64,000 bases of DNA from Asticcacaulis sp. EMRT-3 (lineage in GTDB: Bacteria; Pseudomonadota; Alphaproteobacteria; Caulobacterales; Caulobacteraceae). The position numbers and the translations under genes were made by a program. Of this stretch, positions 47,162 through 55,485 are shown piece by piece. Position 1 is the first letter of the stretch; the number at the start of each line of letters is the position of its first letter. The stretch is from NCBI RefSeq assembly GCF_030027245.1, contig NZ_JASERT010000001.1:951001-1015000 (forward strand). The letters run 5' to 3'. Below the pieces are notes generated by a model, which did not search any database, had not been told where the DNA came from, and saw only the letters and a program-made list of their open reading frames with translations.

Positions 47162-48415
47162 ATGTCGGCTCCCTCAGACAGGCAGCGCGGCAGCGGTGCC
47201 AGACGACGCCATCCTTCCGTGTCCGCGCCCGCCGCCGACAGGGATCAAAGCCGCCAAAATCCTGCGGGCCAAAATTATGGCCAAAATTATGGGCAGACGG
47301 TTTATGCCGCGCTCGATCTCGGCACCAATAATTGCCGCCTGATGATTGCTTCGCTGCATAATTCACAATTCCATATCGTCGAAGCCTTTTCACGAATCGT
47401 GCGTCTGGGTGAAGGCCTGGCCCATAGTGGCCAACTGCATGATCACGCGATGGACCGTGCGATCAAGGCGCTCAGGATCTGCGCCGAAAAGATAGAGCGG
47501 CGCGGCGTGGCCCGCGTCCGCGCCGTGGCCACTCAGGCGTGCCGCATCGCCCATAATGGCCAGGCTTTCATTGCCCGCGTCGAACGTGAAACCGGCCTCA
47601 AACTCACCATTATTTCACCCGAAGAAGAAGCGCATCTGTCCGTCATGGGGTGCGCTTCCCTGCTCGATCCGCGCGAGGTCAGCCCTGTGGCGAAAGCGGC
47701 CCTGGTCATGGATGTGGGCGGCGGCTCAACCGAACTGAGCTGGGTGGAACTGGAAGATGACAAGGCCGCCCCCCTGGACGGCGAATCGCAGTCCACCGCG
47801 CTCCATGTACAAAACCAGGCCCAGACGAGCGCCCTGCGCACCAGTCGGCGCACGCCAAAGCCACGCCACTGGATTTCCATGCCCGTCGGCGTGGTCAATC
47901 TGGCCGAACGTTTCCCGGAGCCGAAAGACAATGCTGACGGTGACAAAACCAATGCGTGGTTTGAAGCTATGGTTCAGGCCGTGATGGCCGAAATTCACGA
48001 TTTCAAGGCTCCAGAACCCCTGCGGCCGCATTTTGACGCAGGCGCTGCCTATATTGTCGGCACATCGGGCGCGATCACCTCGTTGGCCGGGCTTCACCTG
48101 CGCCTCGAACGCTATGACCGATCAAAGGTGGACGGCCTGTGGATGCGCAATGGCGATGTGCAGAGGGTTATCCGTCAATTGCTCGACATGGGCCATAGCG
48201 GACGCGAACGCGAGCCCTGCATTGGCCGCGACCGCGCCGATCTGGTGCTGGCCGGTGCGGCGATCCTCGAAGCCGTGCAGCGCCTGTGGCCGTGCGAACG
48301 CCTGCGGGTGGCCGACAGGGGCCTGCGCGAGGGCCTGCTCCTGTCGATGGCGCACCGCAAGACGCGCCGCCGCCGTCGGCGCAAACCGGCGGCAGCGAAG
48401 CAGGAAAAAGCCTGA
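47162..48415 (+). CDS. Ppx/GppA family phosphatase
   Basis: A 417-residue member of the ASKHA superfamily that hydrolyses polyphosphate or pppGpp. It has the phosphate-1 motif ALDLGTNNCRLMI, TQACRIAHNG, the phosphate-2 motif VMDVGGGSTELSW and the GTSGAITSLAG adenosine-type motif. An Arg/Gln-rich N-terminus of 45 residues and a basic C-terminal tail (RRRRRRKPAAAK) flank the domain. In many alphaproteobacteria rlmE follows directly; here it is about 7 kb away. Confidence 0.92.
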   Translation: MSAPSDRQRGSGARRRHPSVSAPAADRDQSRQNPAGQNYGQNYGQTVYAALDLGTNNCRLMIASLHNSQFHIVEAFSRIVRLGEGLAHSGQLHDHAMDRAIKALRICAEKIERRGVARVRAVATQACRIAHNGQAFIARVERETGLKLTIISPEEEAHLSVMGCASLLDPREVSPVAKAALVMDVGGGSTELSWVELEDDKAAPLDGESQSTALHVQNQAQTSALRTSRRTPKPRHWISMPVGVVNLAERFPEPKDNADGDKTNAWFEAMVQAVMAEIHDFKAPEPLRPHFDAGAAYIVGTSGAITSLAGLHLRLERYDRSKVDGLWMRNGDVQRVIRQLLDMGHSGREREPCIGRDRADLVLAGAAILEAVQRLWPCERLRVADRGLREGLLLSMAHRKTRRRRRRKPAAAKQEKA

Positions 48416-48483
48416 AAGGCTAGAGCAACGAGCGTTTAATTTGACTTACAAATTGAATGCGAGATGCGGAAAAACGTAAAATG

Positions 48484-48535
48484 TAGAGCGGTTTGCATGC
48501 CTTTGACCGATTCAATCAGAATGCAGACCGCTCTA
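48484..48535. repeat. Inverted-repeat intergenic element / probable terminator
   Basis: The arms tagagcggtttgcat (48484-48498) and atgcagaccgctcta (48521-48535) match at 14 of 15 positions around a 22-base loop containing accgattcaatca. A related gattcaat piece recurs near 48890. Elements of this kind are repeated between genes in many alphaproteobacteria (general knowledge). It lies between two convergent genes. Confidence 0.65.
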
Positions 48536-48838
48536 ACCCTTGACGATCTGGGCCAGTTTCTGCGCCACCGACATATCGCCCTGTATCTTCATCTTGCCGG
48601 TCATGAAGGCCATCATCGGATCGAGCGCTCCGGCATTAAGCGCCATCAGATCATCGATCGAAATCTGGACAGTGGTATCGGCCTCGCCGTCCGTATTGGT
48701 GACGCTGTTGGGCACATTGCGGCCATCGATCAAGATCTTGCCGGCATCGCCGAAATCGATCTTGACGATCTTGCCAAGGCCGGAATTTTCACCCACGGCA
48801 GTGGAAATTTTCTGGGTGATGGTTTCGAGATCGGACAT
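48533..48838 (-). CDS. SCP2 sterol-binding domain protein
   Basis: A 101-residue protein with the SCP2 pattern KIVKIDFGDAGKILIDGR, TTVQISIDDLMALNAGALDPMMAFMTGKMKIQGDMSVAQKLAQ. The domain binds lipids or acyl-CoAs in a hydrophobic tunnel. The start at 48838 follows CAGGAGTGGCGC, which excludes the open frame upstream to 48895. Confidence 0.93.
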   Translation of the reverse strand: MSDLETITQKISTAVGENSGLGKIVKIDFGDAGKILIDGRNVPNSVTNTDGEADTTVQISIDDLMALNAGALDPMMAFMTGKMKIQGDMSVAQKLAQIVKG

Positions 48839-48984
48839 GCGCCACTCCTGTGTTAAAGCCTTATGCCTATATCGGAGAGCCTTGAACCGATTCAATCTCC
48901 TCGTTCAAGCGTCTCAGGCAAGGGCTGACCTTAACGTAAGTTTTTCACCGGGCAAGTCATAGCCTGAGGCAAGTTGGAATAAAT

Positions 48985-50178
48985 ATGAAGACGAAACACG
49001 ATTTTGACGTAGTGGTGCTGGGCGCGGGCGCGGCGGGCCTGATGTGCGCCATCGAGGCCGCACGGCGCGGGCGGCGTGTGCTCGTCATCGACCATGCCGC
49101 CAAGCCCGCCGAGAAGATTCGCATCTCCGGCGGCGGCAAGTGCAATTTCACCCATTTGCACACCGCGCCGAAAAACTTTCTGTCGGACAATCCGCGCTTT
49201 TGCATCTCGGCGCTGCGCCGCTTCACCCCGCACGATTTTCTCGATCGCGTCGTCCGGCGCGGTATCCCCTATTATGAAAAGACCGAAGGCCAGCTTTTCT
49301 GCGAAAACAGCGCCCATGACATCATCACTATGCTGCTCGACGATCTGCACGATGGCGGCGGCCAGCTTCGGCTCAATACCTCGGTTTCCGAAGTGGCGCA
49401 TCACGACGGCGGCTTTACCCTGACCACCACGCGCGGCAAAATCGCCTGTGCAAAACTGGTCATGGCCACGGGCGGACTGTCGATCCCCAAGATTGGCGCC
49501 ACCGGCTTTGCCTATGAGATCGCCCGTCAGTTCGGCCACACCATCATCGAAACCCGCGCAGGCCTGGTGCCTTTCGCGCTGGGCGACGACAAACTCGACA
49601 AGCTGGCGGGCCTGTCGGGTGTGTCGCTGACCGCTACGGCCAGCCTCGGCAAAACGCGCTTCACTGACGGATTTCTGTTCACCCATCGCGGCCTGTCCGG
49701 CCCGGCTGTTTTGCAGCTTTCCAGCTACTGGCGCACCGGCCAGCCGGTCAGCATTGATCTGATGCCGGGCACCAATGCCGCCGAATGGCTGCGCGCCCGC
49801 AAGGCCGAACGCCCGAAGGCCAGCCTGGCCACCATCGCCGCCGAAGCCCTGCCGAAACGTCTGGCCGAACGCTGGCTGGAGATGTTCGCCCTGCCCACGG
49901 ATGCGCGCATGGCCGACCTGCCCAACAAAACACTTGATGTCTTCGCCGCCGCCCTCAATGCCTGGACTTTTACGCCAATGGGCACCGAAGGCTATCGCAC
50001 CGCCGAGGTGACGGTGGGCGGCGTTGATACGCGCGCGCTCTCCTCGCAAACCCTGGAAAGCCAGATCGTGCCGGGACTGCATTTTATCGGCGAATGCGTC
50101 GATGTCACAGGCTGGCTTGGCGGCTATAATTTCCAGTGGGCCTGGGCTTCGGGCTGGGCGGCGGGCCAGGCGGTTTGA
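48985..50178 (+). CDS. BaiN/YhiN (HI0933) family flavoprotein
   Basis: A 397-residue NAD(P)/FAD-dependent oxidoreductase. It has the N-terminal dinucleotide-binding motif VVLGAGAAGLMCAIEA, the family segment EKIRISGGGKCNFTH, and GLHFIGECVDVTGWLGGYNFQWAWASGW at the C-terminus. The physiological substrate is unknown for most members; BaiN reduces bile-acid intermediates. It is the last core gene before the tRNA fragment that marks the island edge. Confidence 0.92.
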   Translation: MKTKHDFDVVVLGAGAAGLMCAIEAARRGRRVLVIDHAAKPAEKIRISGGGKCNFTHLHTAPKNFLSDNPRFCISALRRFTPHDFLDRVVRRGIPYYEKTEGQLFCENSAHDIITMLLDDLHDGGGQLRLNTSVSEVAHHDGGFTLTTTRGKIACAKLVMATGGLSIPKIGATGFAYEIARQFGHTIIETRAGLVPFALGDDKLDKLAGLSGVSLTATASLGKTRFTDGFLFTHRGLSGPAVLQLSSYWRTGQPVSIDLMPGTNAAEWLRARKAERPKASLATIAAEALPKRLAERWLEMFALPTDARMADLPNKTLDVFAAALNAWTFTPMGTEGYRTAEVTVGGVDTRALSSQTLESQIVPGLHFIGECVDVTGWLGGYNFQWAWASGWAAGQAV

Positions 50179-50200
50179 AGATGCCGGGTGCGCCAAAGTC

Positions 50201-50258
50201 TGGTGCGGATGAGAGGACTCGAACCTCCACGCCTTGCGGCGCTGGAACCTAAAGCCAG
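50201..50258 (-). mobile_element. 3' fragment of tRNA-Leu, probable att site at the island edge
   Basis: Read on the minus strand, the 58 bases hold the anticodon stem-loop (ctgg-ctttaggtt-ccag), variable arm (cgccgcaaggcg), T arm (ggaggttcgagtcct) and the acceptor end catccgcacca of a tRNA-Leu. The 5' half is missing: no matching GCGGATG acceptor strand occurs within the next 90 bases. A tyrosine integrase starts 126 bases away. This is the expected trace of an element inserted in a tRNA 3' end, with the element to the right. Confidence 0.85.
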
Positions 50259-50383
50259 AACCGCGAGGCCAAAATGTATAAAATACTCTATAAAATCAAA
50301 CACTTTTTTACTATTTCCGTATTATTGTGTCTGGACACAGTTTGGGCACAACGCCGGACACGGCAAATTGGAGGGCTGGCAGA

Positions 50384-51646
50384 ATGACAACCCACACGAT
50401 GTTCGATGGAAAACTTCAGGTTTATCAACGCGATGGCAGCCGCGTGTGGCAGTGCGCTGCCCGCGTCGGCGGCAGGCGCTACCGGCAATCCACAGGTGAA
50501 GAGAATTTTGCCACCGCGAAGCAAATGGCCGAGGAATGGTATCTCGGTCTGCGCGGTAAGCTGGCGGCGGGGATTATCGAGCCAAAGTCAAAGGAGCGCA
50601 CATTCCGCGATGCGGCGCGAGAATATGTGGCCGAGGTCAGCGTCCTCGCCGTCAGTTCCAGAAGCCCCAAATACGTCGAGTTCATGAAGCTGCGTATGAA
50701 CCGGCACATCATTCCTTTCTTCGGAGACAAGCCCCTTCCCGAAATCAATAAAGGCCTCGTTCAGACCTACCGCGTGAAACGCGCCGAAGAAACCATTGCG
50801 AAAACCGGCAAGCCCCCTGCCCGCAGCACCATGCTGCAAGAGATCGTCCATATCCGGCAGGTGCTGAAATTTGCCGAGGGCAAGGGCTGGATACCCTACG
50901 TCCCCAGCCTCGAAACGCCTTACCTCACCCAGACTAAGCGCGGACGCCGCGCATGGTTCTCTCCCGAAGAATACAAACAACTCTACACCGCCACACGCGC
51001 CCGTATCACCGAGGGCAAGCGTCCTGGCTGGAAATCCCATTACGAGGACATGCACGATTTTGTGCTGTTCATGGCCAACACGGGCCTTCGCCCCGACGAA
51101 GCTGCCAACCTTGAAATCCGCGATGTGCTGGTGGTCGATGATTACGGCACACGCGAGACCATCCTTGAGATCGACGTGCGCGGCAAAGTCGGCACTGGCT
51201 ATGCCAAAAGCATGAACGGGGCCGTTCACCCGTTTGAGCGCCTGAAAGCCCGGCGACGGGGCGAACTGGAAAGCCAGTACCCGGACGAAAGCCGCGAGCA
51301 AATCGACAAACGCTTTGCGAAAACGCGCGTCTTCCGCCCCTTCGACCGCGACATGTTCAACACCATCTTGCAGGAGGAAGGCTTAAAGTTCGACCGCGAC
51401 GGCCAACGCCGCACAGCCTACAGCCTGCGTCATACCTATATTTCAACGCGCCTGATGGAAGGCGCAAGCATTCACATGATCGCCAATAATTGCCGAACCA
51501 GCGTGCAAATGATCGAAGAGCATTACGCTGCCCATATCAAAGATCGACTGGATGCCTCGATGCTGAACGTCATGCGCCCGCAGCGCCAACGCAAGGCATC
51601 ACACCGTAACAAGCCTGAAAACCCTGAAACCTCCCCACCAATTTAA
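50384..51646 (+). CDS. Tyrosine-type site-specific integrase
   Basis: A 420-residue phage/island integrase with an N-terminal arm-binding region, a SAM-like core-binding domain (about 75-170, FRDAAREYVAEV...) and a catalytic domain with Arg (R236 in NTGLRPDEAANL), the second Arg-His pair in YSLRHTY and nucleophile Y381 in MIEEHYAAH. The usual His of HxxR is Tyr here (Y-S-L-R). The start at 50384 follows GGAGGGCTGGCAGA. It is adjacent to a tRNA-Leu fragment and probably inserts into tRNA-Leu. Confidence 0.95.
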   Translation: MTTHTMFDGKLQVYQRDGSRVWQCAARVGGRRYRQSTGEENFATAKQMAEEWYLGLRGKLAAGIIEPKSKERTFRDAAREYVAEVSVLAVSSRSPKYVEFMKLRMNRHIIPFFGDKPLPEINKGLVQTYRVKRAEETIAKTGKPPARSTMLQEIVHIRQVLKFAEGKGWIPYVPSLETPYLTQTKRGRRAWFSPEEYKQLYTATRARITEGKRPGWKSHYEDMHDFVLFMANTGLRPDEAANLEIRDVLVVDDYGTRETILEIDVRGKVGTGYAKSMNGAVHPFERLKARRRGELESQYPDESREQIDKRFAKTRVFRPFDRDMFNTILQEEGLKFDRDGQRRTAYSLRHTYISTRLMEGASIHMIANNCRTSVQMIEEHYAAHIKDRLDASMLNVMRPQRQRKASHRNKPENPETSPPI

Positions 51647-51704
51647 TGAGAAAACCTCAGTAAGGCTTGCAAATCTCTGATGTTTCTTTAAAGCGTCAAC
51701 CCAC

Positions 51705-51789
51705 GCGGCTGTGGCGGAATTGGTAGACGCAACGGTTTTAGGTACCGTCGCCGCAAGGCGTGAAGGTTCGAGTCCTTTCAGCCGCACCA
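51705..51789 (+). tRNA. tRNA-Leu (anticodon TAG)
   Basis: An 85-base class II tRNA with encoded CCA. The acceptor GCGGCTG pairs with CAGCCGC, the D arm is GGCGGAATTGGTAGAC, the anticodon arm acggttttaggtaccgt reads TAG, and the long variable arm is tcgccgcaaggcg. It differs from the fragment at 50201 in the acceptor and T stems, so it is not simply the partner copy of that att site. Confidence 0.95.
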
Positions 51790-51800
51790 CTAAAAATTTT

Positions 51801-51833
51801 GGCCCAGCGTGAACGCGCCGGGCCTTTATTTTT
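51801..51833 (+). terminator. Rho-independent terminator after tRNA-Leu
   Basis: GGCCCaGCG (51801-51809) pairs with CGCcGGGCC (51816-51824) with one mismatch, followed by TTTATTTTT. It lies 11 bases after the tRNA. Confidence 0.8.
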
Positions 51834-51934
51834 GGGCAGAAGGCGGAACCGCCCTGCCCCCTTCCCGCGAAGGCTGCCCGAACGGGACAGCCGGTGGCCA
51901 CCAGCGCGACGAACGGGGCGCGGCCATCGTATTA

Positions 51935-53416
51935 CTACACAACCTTTTCTGGTTCTATTTTGGGAGTTAGCAATCTCAAAGGTAGGTCTTTTATTTTACC
52001 ACTGCTCTGGCAGTAGTAGGCCTGAGAAAATTCAAAACCTTCCCGACGATCTTGCACGCACTTGCGCTCTATAATCCGCATAATTGCCAGCTTTTTATCC
52101 GCTGGCGTATTTATTCCAAAAATGATGCCTTCCAAGTCATTGAAATCATATATTTTGCTGCGCGTTTTCGGGTCGCTATAGTCATGGAAGAAACCGTCCA
52201 TTAACAACCGATATTCCTGCTCGTAAGCCCAATCCTCTGTTTTTGCGGTAATCGTGGTTTTAAATGAACTCCAATAACTGCTGCGCCATTTGTCATGTTC
52301 GGAAAACACGTCATCATGGCATGAGCTTCTTTCGCCGTTTGATCCCACATACCAGGTCGCATTCAGCTTCGGGATAGGCAGCTTGCCAATGGACCTGAAG
52401 AAATCAACAGCAGGGCGAACGGTCTTGTAGGTAATTTTCTCAAATTCCATGTCAACATTGGAAATGTAAGTCTGGGGATTGTCTTTTCCGCCGCCGTAAC
52501 CGGTGATCATCGGTAGCGGCAATGTCTGCCTTTCTTCCTTTTTATGGGTACGAAATTTTAGGCACACGCCCGTATGATTCTCGCTGTAATGGCCCCAAAG
52601 AGAAGCATTTTCAAAGCTGGCAGAAAATGACGCCGTGTACCATGCCGGGTAAATCAGGGTTTGAAGCTGAAGGACATATTCGTTCGGAAACTGATTCACG
52701 AGGAACAAAAGATTGTCGAAACGCTGTCCGGGCAGCGGTGAATTGAATCGTTCGATCAAATTGAGCTGTTCGACAATCGCGGTTTGACCGGCGAGGAAAC
52801 GCTCAGTCCCATCGGGAACGTCAGGGTGGCGCTCTTCCAATTCGTCCAGCATCTGGCAGAAAGCGGTCGCCGTAACCTCGCTAACCGGGCTGACGAACGG
52901 TCGCCCCGCCCGAACAATTATGCGGTTTTCCTCAAACACGTCGAGAATGCAATTGAGTGCGTCGATATGCGTTCGCTTAAGGTGCATCGCCAGCTCATTA
53001 TAGCGGACCGGGCTGCGTCTTTTGGCCAAGGCGGCAGGATAGCCGATCACGCTAGGCGAGTTGAAAAATCGTTCGCATATTCTCTTGTGGACATTTTCAA
53101 GCCTGTTTGTCGGCAGATCGGATGGACTTAAGAAAACCAGAATATCGCTACGGACGATTGCTCGTTCGCCCCCGGCGAACGAAAATAAATCAATGATATC
53201 CTCTAAACAGAGAAGGTAGTGCTTGAGGAGATTTTCCCATGCAATCTGGTCTCCGTTCCAAAAAATATCTTTGAAGCCTTCAACGGGATCGTTCAGCTCT
53301 TCCGGTGTCGCAAAATAGATCGTCTGTTTTTCGAGTTCGCTTCTTCCGTGCTCATAACCCTCATCAACGCCAAGGACGGCGTTTAAAGAGCGAAAACGGT
53401 ATAAAAAATCAGTCAT
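51935..53416 (-). CDS. DUF2971 domain protein
   Basis: A 493-residue protein with the DUF2971 hallmarks: LYRFRSLN at the start, RSELEKQTIYFATPEELNDPVEG, the central ASLWGHYSENHTGVCLKF and the late EDWAYEQEYRLLM. The function of the family is unknown; members are frequent in genomic islands and next to defence genes. At 493 residues it is longer than the usual 250-300 because of an insertion of about 170 residues between the first two motifs. Its base composition is lower in G+C than the flanking genes. Confidence 0.88.
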   Translation of the reverse strand: MTDFLYRFRSLNAVLGVDEGYEHGRSELEKQTIYFATPEELNDPVEGFKDIFWNGDQIAWENLLKHYLLCLEDIIDLFSFAGGERAIVRSDILVFLSPSDLPTNRLENVHKRICERFFNSPSVIGYPAALAKRRSPVRYNELAMHLKRTHIDALNCILDVFEENRIIVRAGRPFVSPVSEVTATAFCQMLDELEERHPDVPDGTERFLAGQTAIVEQLNLIERFNSPLPGQRFDNLLFLVNQFPNEYVLQLQTLIYPAWYTASFSASFENASLWGHYSENHTGVCLKFRTHKKEERQTLPLPMITGYGGGKDNPQTYISNVDMEFEKITYKTVRPAVDFFRSIGKLPIPKLNATWYVGSNGERSSCHDDVFSEHDKWRSSYWSSFKTTITAKTEDWAYEQEYRLLMDGFFHDYSDPKTRSKIYDFNDLEGIIFGINTPADKKLAIMRIIERKCVQDRREGFEFSQAYYCQSSGKIKDLPLRLLTPKIEPEKVV

Positions 53417-53478
53417 AAAGCGTCCCTTGTTGGCGCCATCCTATGATCATCGCAGTTGTATAACAAGGTTCCCGGCCT

Positions 53479-53571
53479 TCACTTTGGCCGGAGTGATGTG
53501 ATGAAAGCTGCCAGCGCTGAAATCAGGTTCGCGATTGAGGCGATTAACAGGCTTAGCTCATTATAGGCCAT
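53479..53571 (-). CDS. 30-residue hydrophobic peptide
   Basis: An ATG at 53571 opens 30 codons to a TGA at 53479-53481. The peptide is a single hydrophobic helix (LSLLIASIANLISALAAFI) with a basic end (SLRPK). A strong site, AGGGAGGGCAAT, precedes it and overlaps the TAG stop of the upstream small gene 10 bases away, which suggests coupled translation. This makes a membrane micropeptide likely. Confidence 0.6.
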   Translation of the reverse strand: MAYNELSLLIASIANLISALAAFITSLRPK

Positions 53572-53581
53572 ATTGCCCTCC

Positions 53582-53782
53582 CTAGCGCTGTTGCGCGGAT
53601 GTGCCGGACGGCCCATTCCGATGCAGGATGGAGCGGCGGACTTTTTCCTGATTAGCAAAGCTGGCCGGGCGTTGCCGGTGACCCACCTTATCGACCCAGC
53701 TTTCGGTTTCTATGATGAAGTACAGGGCTGCAAGCTCGATCAGCGTGCAGGATTCCAGTTCGATTGTCGTCAGCCGTTCCAT
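53582..53782 (-). CDS. 66-residue hypothetical protein
   Basis: The start at 53782 follows AAGGAGAGAAT. The first 29 residues (MERLTTIELESCTLIELAAL...) form an amphipathic, acidic helix; the C-terminal half is basic (FANQEKVRRSILHRN). I do not recognise a family. It forms a two-gene unit with the 30-residue peptide downstream. Confidence 0.6.
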   Translation of the reverse strand: MERLTTIELESCTLIELAALYFIIETESWVDKVGHRQRPASFANQEKVRRSILHRNGPSGTSAQQR

Positions 53783-54246
53783 ATTCTCTCCTTGCGTTAT
53801 AAGCCGCGACCATCGCGGCCATGCGCGGGAACCTGCGCCGATGGGCGGCGGCGGCATCGGCACGACCGCAACGTCAGAGTAGGAGCGCAACGCGCTTGCC
53901 GCCCGAGCCGCCCGAGGCGCTAAACCAAGCCAAGGCTGCGATCTTCGCGCTTAAACGCCGGAAATACTGAAACCGCTGAGACGGTGGGCCATGCCTGCTG
54001 TCAGGCTGGTGCGCCATGCAGCTCAACCTTCATACGTGGCGCAGAACCAAAGCGGGCTTCGACAGGTGAGTGTTTTGACTTAGGCCCGCCGACATTCAAC
54101 CCGGCTCGTTTCCGCACCCTACGGGTTTGTGCAACTCCGCCCCCTCACGGGCGCTAAAGCGGGGTATGACTGCCGCCTCTATGGCCTGCATCTGTAACTC
54201 CCCATGAAGCCGCGAATGGTTCGCGGCGGAAATGAAGGAGATCGAC
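53783..54246. other. Intergenic region in the island
   Basis: About 460 bases without a supported gene. A stem-loop (ccgcgaatggttcgcgg, 54212-54228) lies just before the next gene. The rest shows no clear repeat or gene remnant to my eye. Confidence 0.35.
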
Positions 54247-54465
54247 ATGGCTAAATCCCAACCTACCAAACAGACCGGCAAAAAGCCGACCCACCGCCTC
54301 TACCGGGTTACCGGCGACGGCGAAAATTCCAGTTGGACACCCATTGGTGCCGCCTGGCTGCATCAGGACGGCAAGGGCTTTAGCATCAGTTGCGATGCCG
54401 TGCCGCTACAAGGACGCATCGTTATGCGCCGCATCACCGAGCGCATGGAGGCGACCCATGCGTAA
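54247..54465 (+). CDS. 72-residue hypothetical protein of mobile elements
   Basis: The start has the strong site GAAGGAGATCGAC. After a basic, Lys/Gln-rich N-terminus (MAKSQPTKQTGKK) comes THRLYRVTGDGENSSWTPIGAAWLHQDGKGF and PLQGRIVMRR, a pattern I know from small plasmid- and ICE-borne alphaproteobacterial proteins of unknown function. It overlaps the next gene by 8 bases. Confidence 0.7.
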   Translation: MAKSQPTKQTGKKPTHRLYRVTGDGENSSWTPIGAAWLHQDGKGFSISCDAVPLQGRIVMRRITERMEATHA

Positions 54466-54778
54466 GGAGCGCGCCATCGTCACCGAAACCATCGACTGGC
54501 AGGGCATCACCCTGTCAGTCACCTTTGAGCCGGATTATCTGGGCTTCAACCGCACATCGGAATGCGCCCTCTCGCATTTGCAGGTGGAGAGTATCACCCC
54601 GGCCCGTAGCCCGTTGCCGATCACCGAAACAGGCTATCGCTCGCATTTTGTCCATCCCAGCGCCATTGACGAGCTGGGCGGCCCCGTAGCTTACGTACTG
54701 GCTTGGTTGGATCAGGCAGCAAGGAACGAAGGGTGGCGCGCACATCAAAATGCAGCAGCCCAACTATCCCTATGGTAA
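54458..54778 (+). CDS. 106-residue hypothetical protein
   Basis: The ATG lies inside the previous gene (8-base overlap). The protein contains TIDWQGITLSVTFEPDYLG, then HLQVESITPARSPLPITETGYRSHF and ends AYVLAWLDQAARNEGWRAHQ...QLSLW. The family is unnamed to me. A second, broken copy of its C-terminal 30 residues lies about 0.8 kb downstream (55486-55599), so the family has been duplicated and decayed here. Confidence 0.75.
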   Translation: MRKERAIVTETIDWQGITLSVTFEPDYLGFNRTSECALSHLQVESITPARSPLPITETGYRSHFVHPSAIDELGGPVAYVLAWLDQAARNEGWRAHQNAAAQLSLW

Positions 54779-54818
54779 CGGTCACAAATACTCCCTACTT
54801 CACACAGACCCGAACAAC

Positions 54819-55058
54819 TTATGTTTTAAAGGAATGTTTGCATTCTTTGCAGCGCCAGCCACCAATTCCGGGCGTCCATTTAATGGCGGTATAGCCCAGT
54901 TTTGCCACGCCCAATCCAAGATGAACCAAGCCCTTAAATGGCATTCTAGGAGGCATCCGCCAGACGGTTTGGCTGGCATTCCTTAACTGTCGCTCAATGG
55001 TAGAATCTCCATCTCTCTCGCTATCGCCATTACATTTCGGACATTTTGGAAACAACAT
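54819..55058 (-). CDS. Small zinc-ribbon protein
   Basis: A 79-residue protein with two CxxC pairs, CPKC at residues 6-9 and CKEC in WRCKECKHSFKT at the end, consistent with one zinc ribbon split by a helical/hydrophobic insert (LVHLGLGVAKLGYTAIKW). The start at 55058 follows CAGGAGGCCGAA, which excludes the frame upstream. Function unknown. Confidence 0.75.
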   Translation of the reverse strand: MLFPKCPKCNGDSERDGDSTIERQLRNASQTVWRMPPRMPFKGLVHLGLGVAKLGYTAIKWTPGIGGWRCKECKHSFKT

Positions 55059-55176
55059 TTCGGCCTCCTGACTTTGAGCAATGTCATGATGGAACAAGAA
55101 GAGGCGCTTACAAAGAGACCTCTGAATGTCACTAAACTGTAATACCTACAACCGGTTGCGATGCTATAATTTGGGC

Positions 55177-55425
55177 ATGGCAATTGGTGAAATAGTGGAT
55201 GGAATTGGGAGTTGGGCTAGCTGGGCAGATTCAGTGGCCTCAAGTCGTGATGGTAAAAGCAGCGGCCCGATAAGCCGCTTCGTAGCCAGTAAACACGGTT
55301 TAATACTGATTTCAAGCGCGGTCGCCGGGGTTGGATTACTGCTGTATTATGAAAGCAACAAAGACAAATGGCGGCAGAAAGCCAATGCACGTGATTCATC
55401 AGATTTCACGACGTCAGCGCGTTAA
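55177..55425 (+). CDS. Small single-pass membrane protein
   Basis: An 82-residue protein with one membrane helix (about 39-58, LILISSAVAGVGLLLYY). No Shine-Dalgarno is present: a TATAAT-like hexamer lies only 8 bases before the ATG, so the message may be leaderless or the start wrong. No family was recognised. Confidence 0.45.
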   Translation: MAIGEIVDGIGSWASWADSVASSRDGKSSGPISRFVASKHGLILISSAVAGVGLLLYYESNKDKWRQKANARDSSDFTTSAR

Positions 55426-55485
55426 GCTTACCCCATAAATAGTCAGCGGTTGCGCCGCCGCTAAGCAAAAATCAGCCAAATCTAG

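Noticed and set aside
50201..50290. Complete tRNA-Leu gene on the minus strand
   Set aside because: No D arm or complementary 5' acceptor strand follows; only the 3' two-thirds is present.
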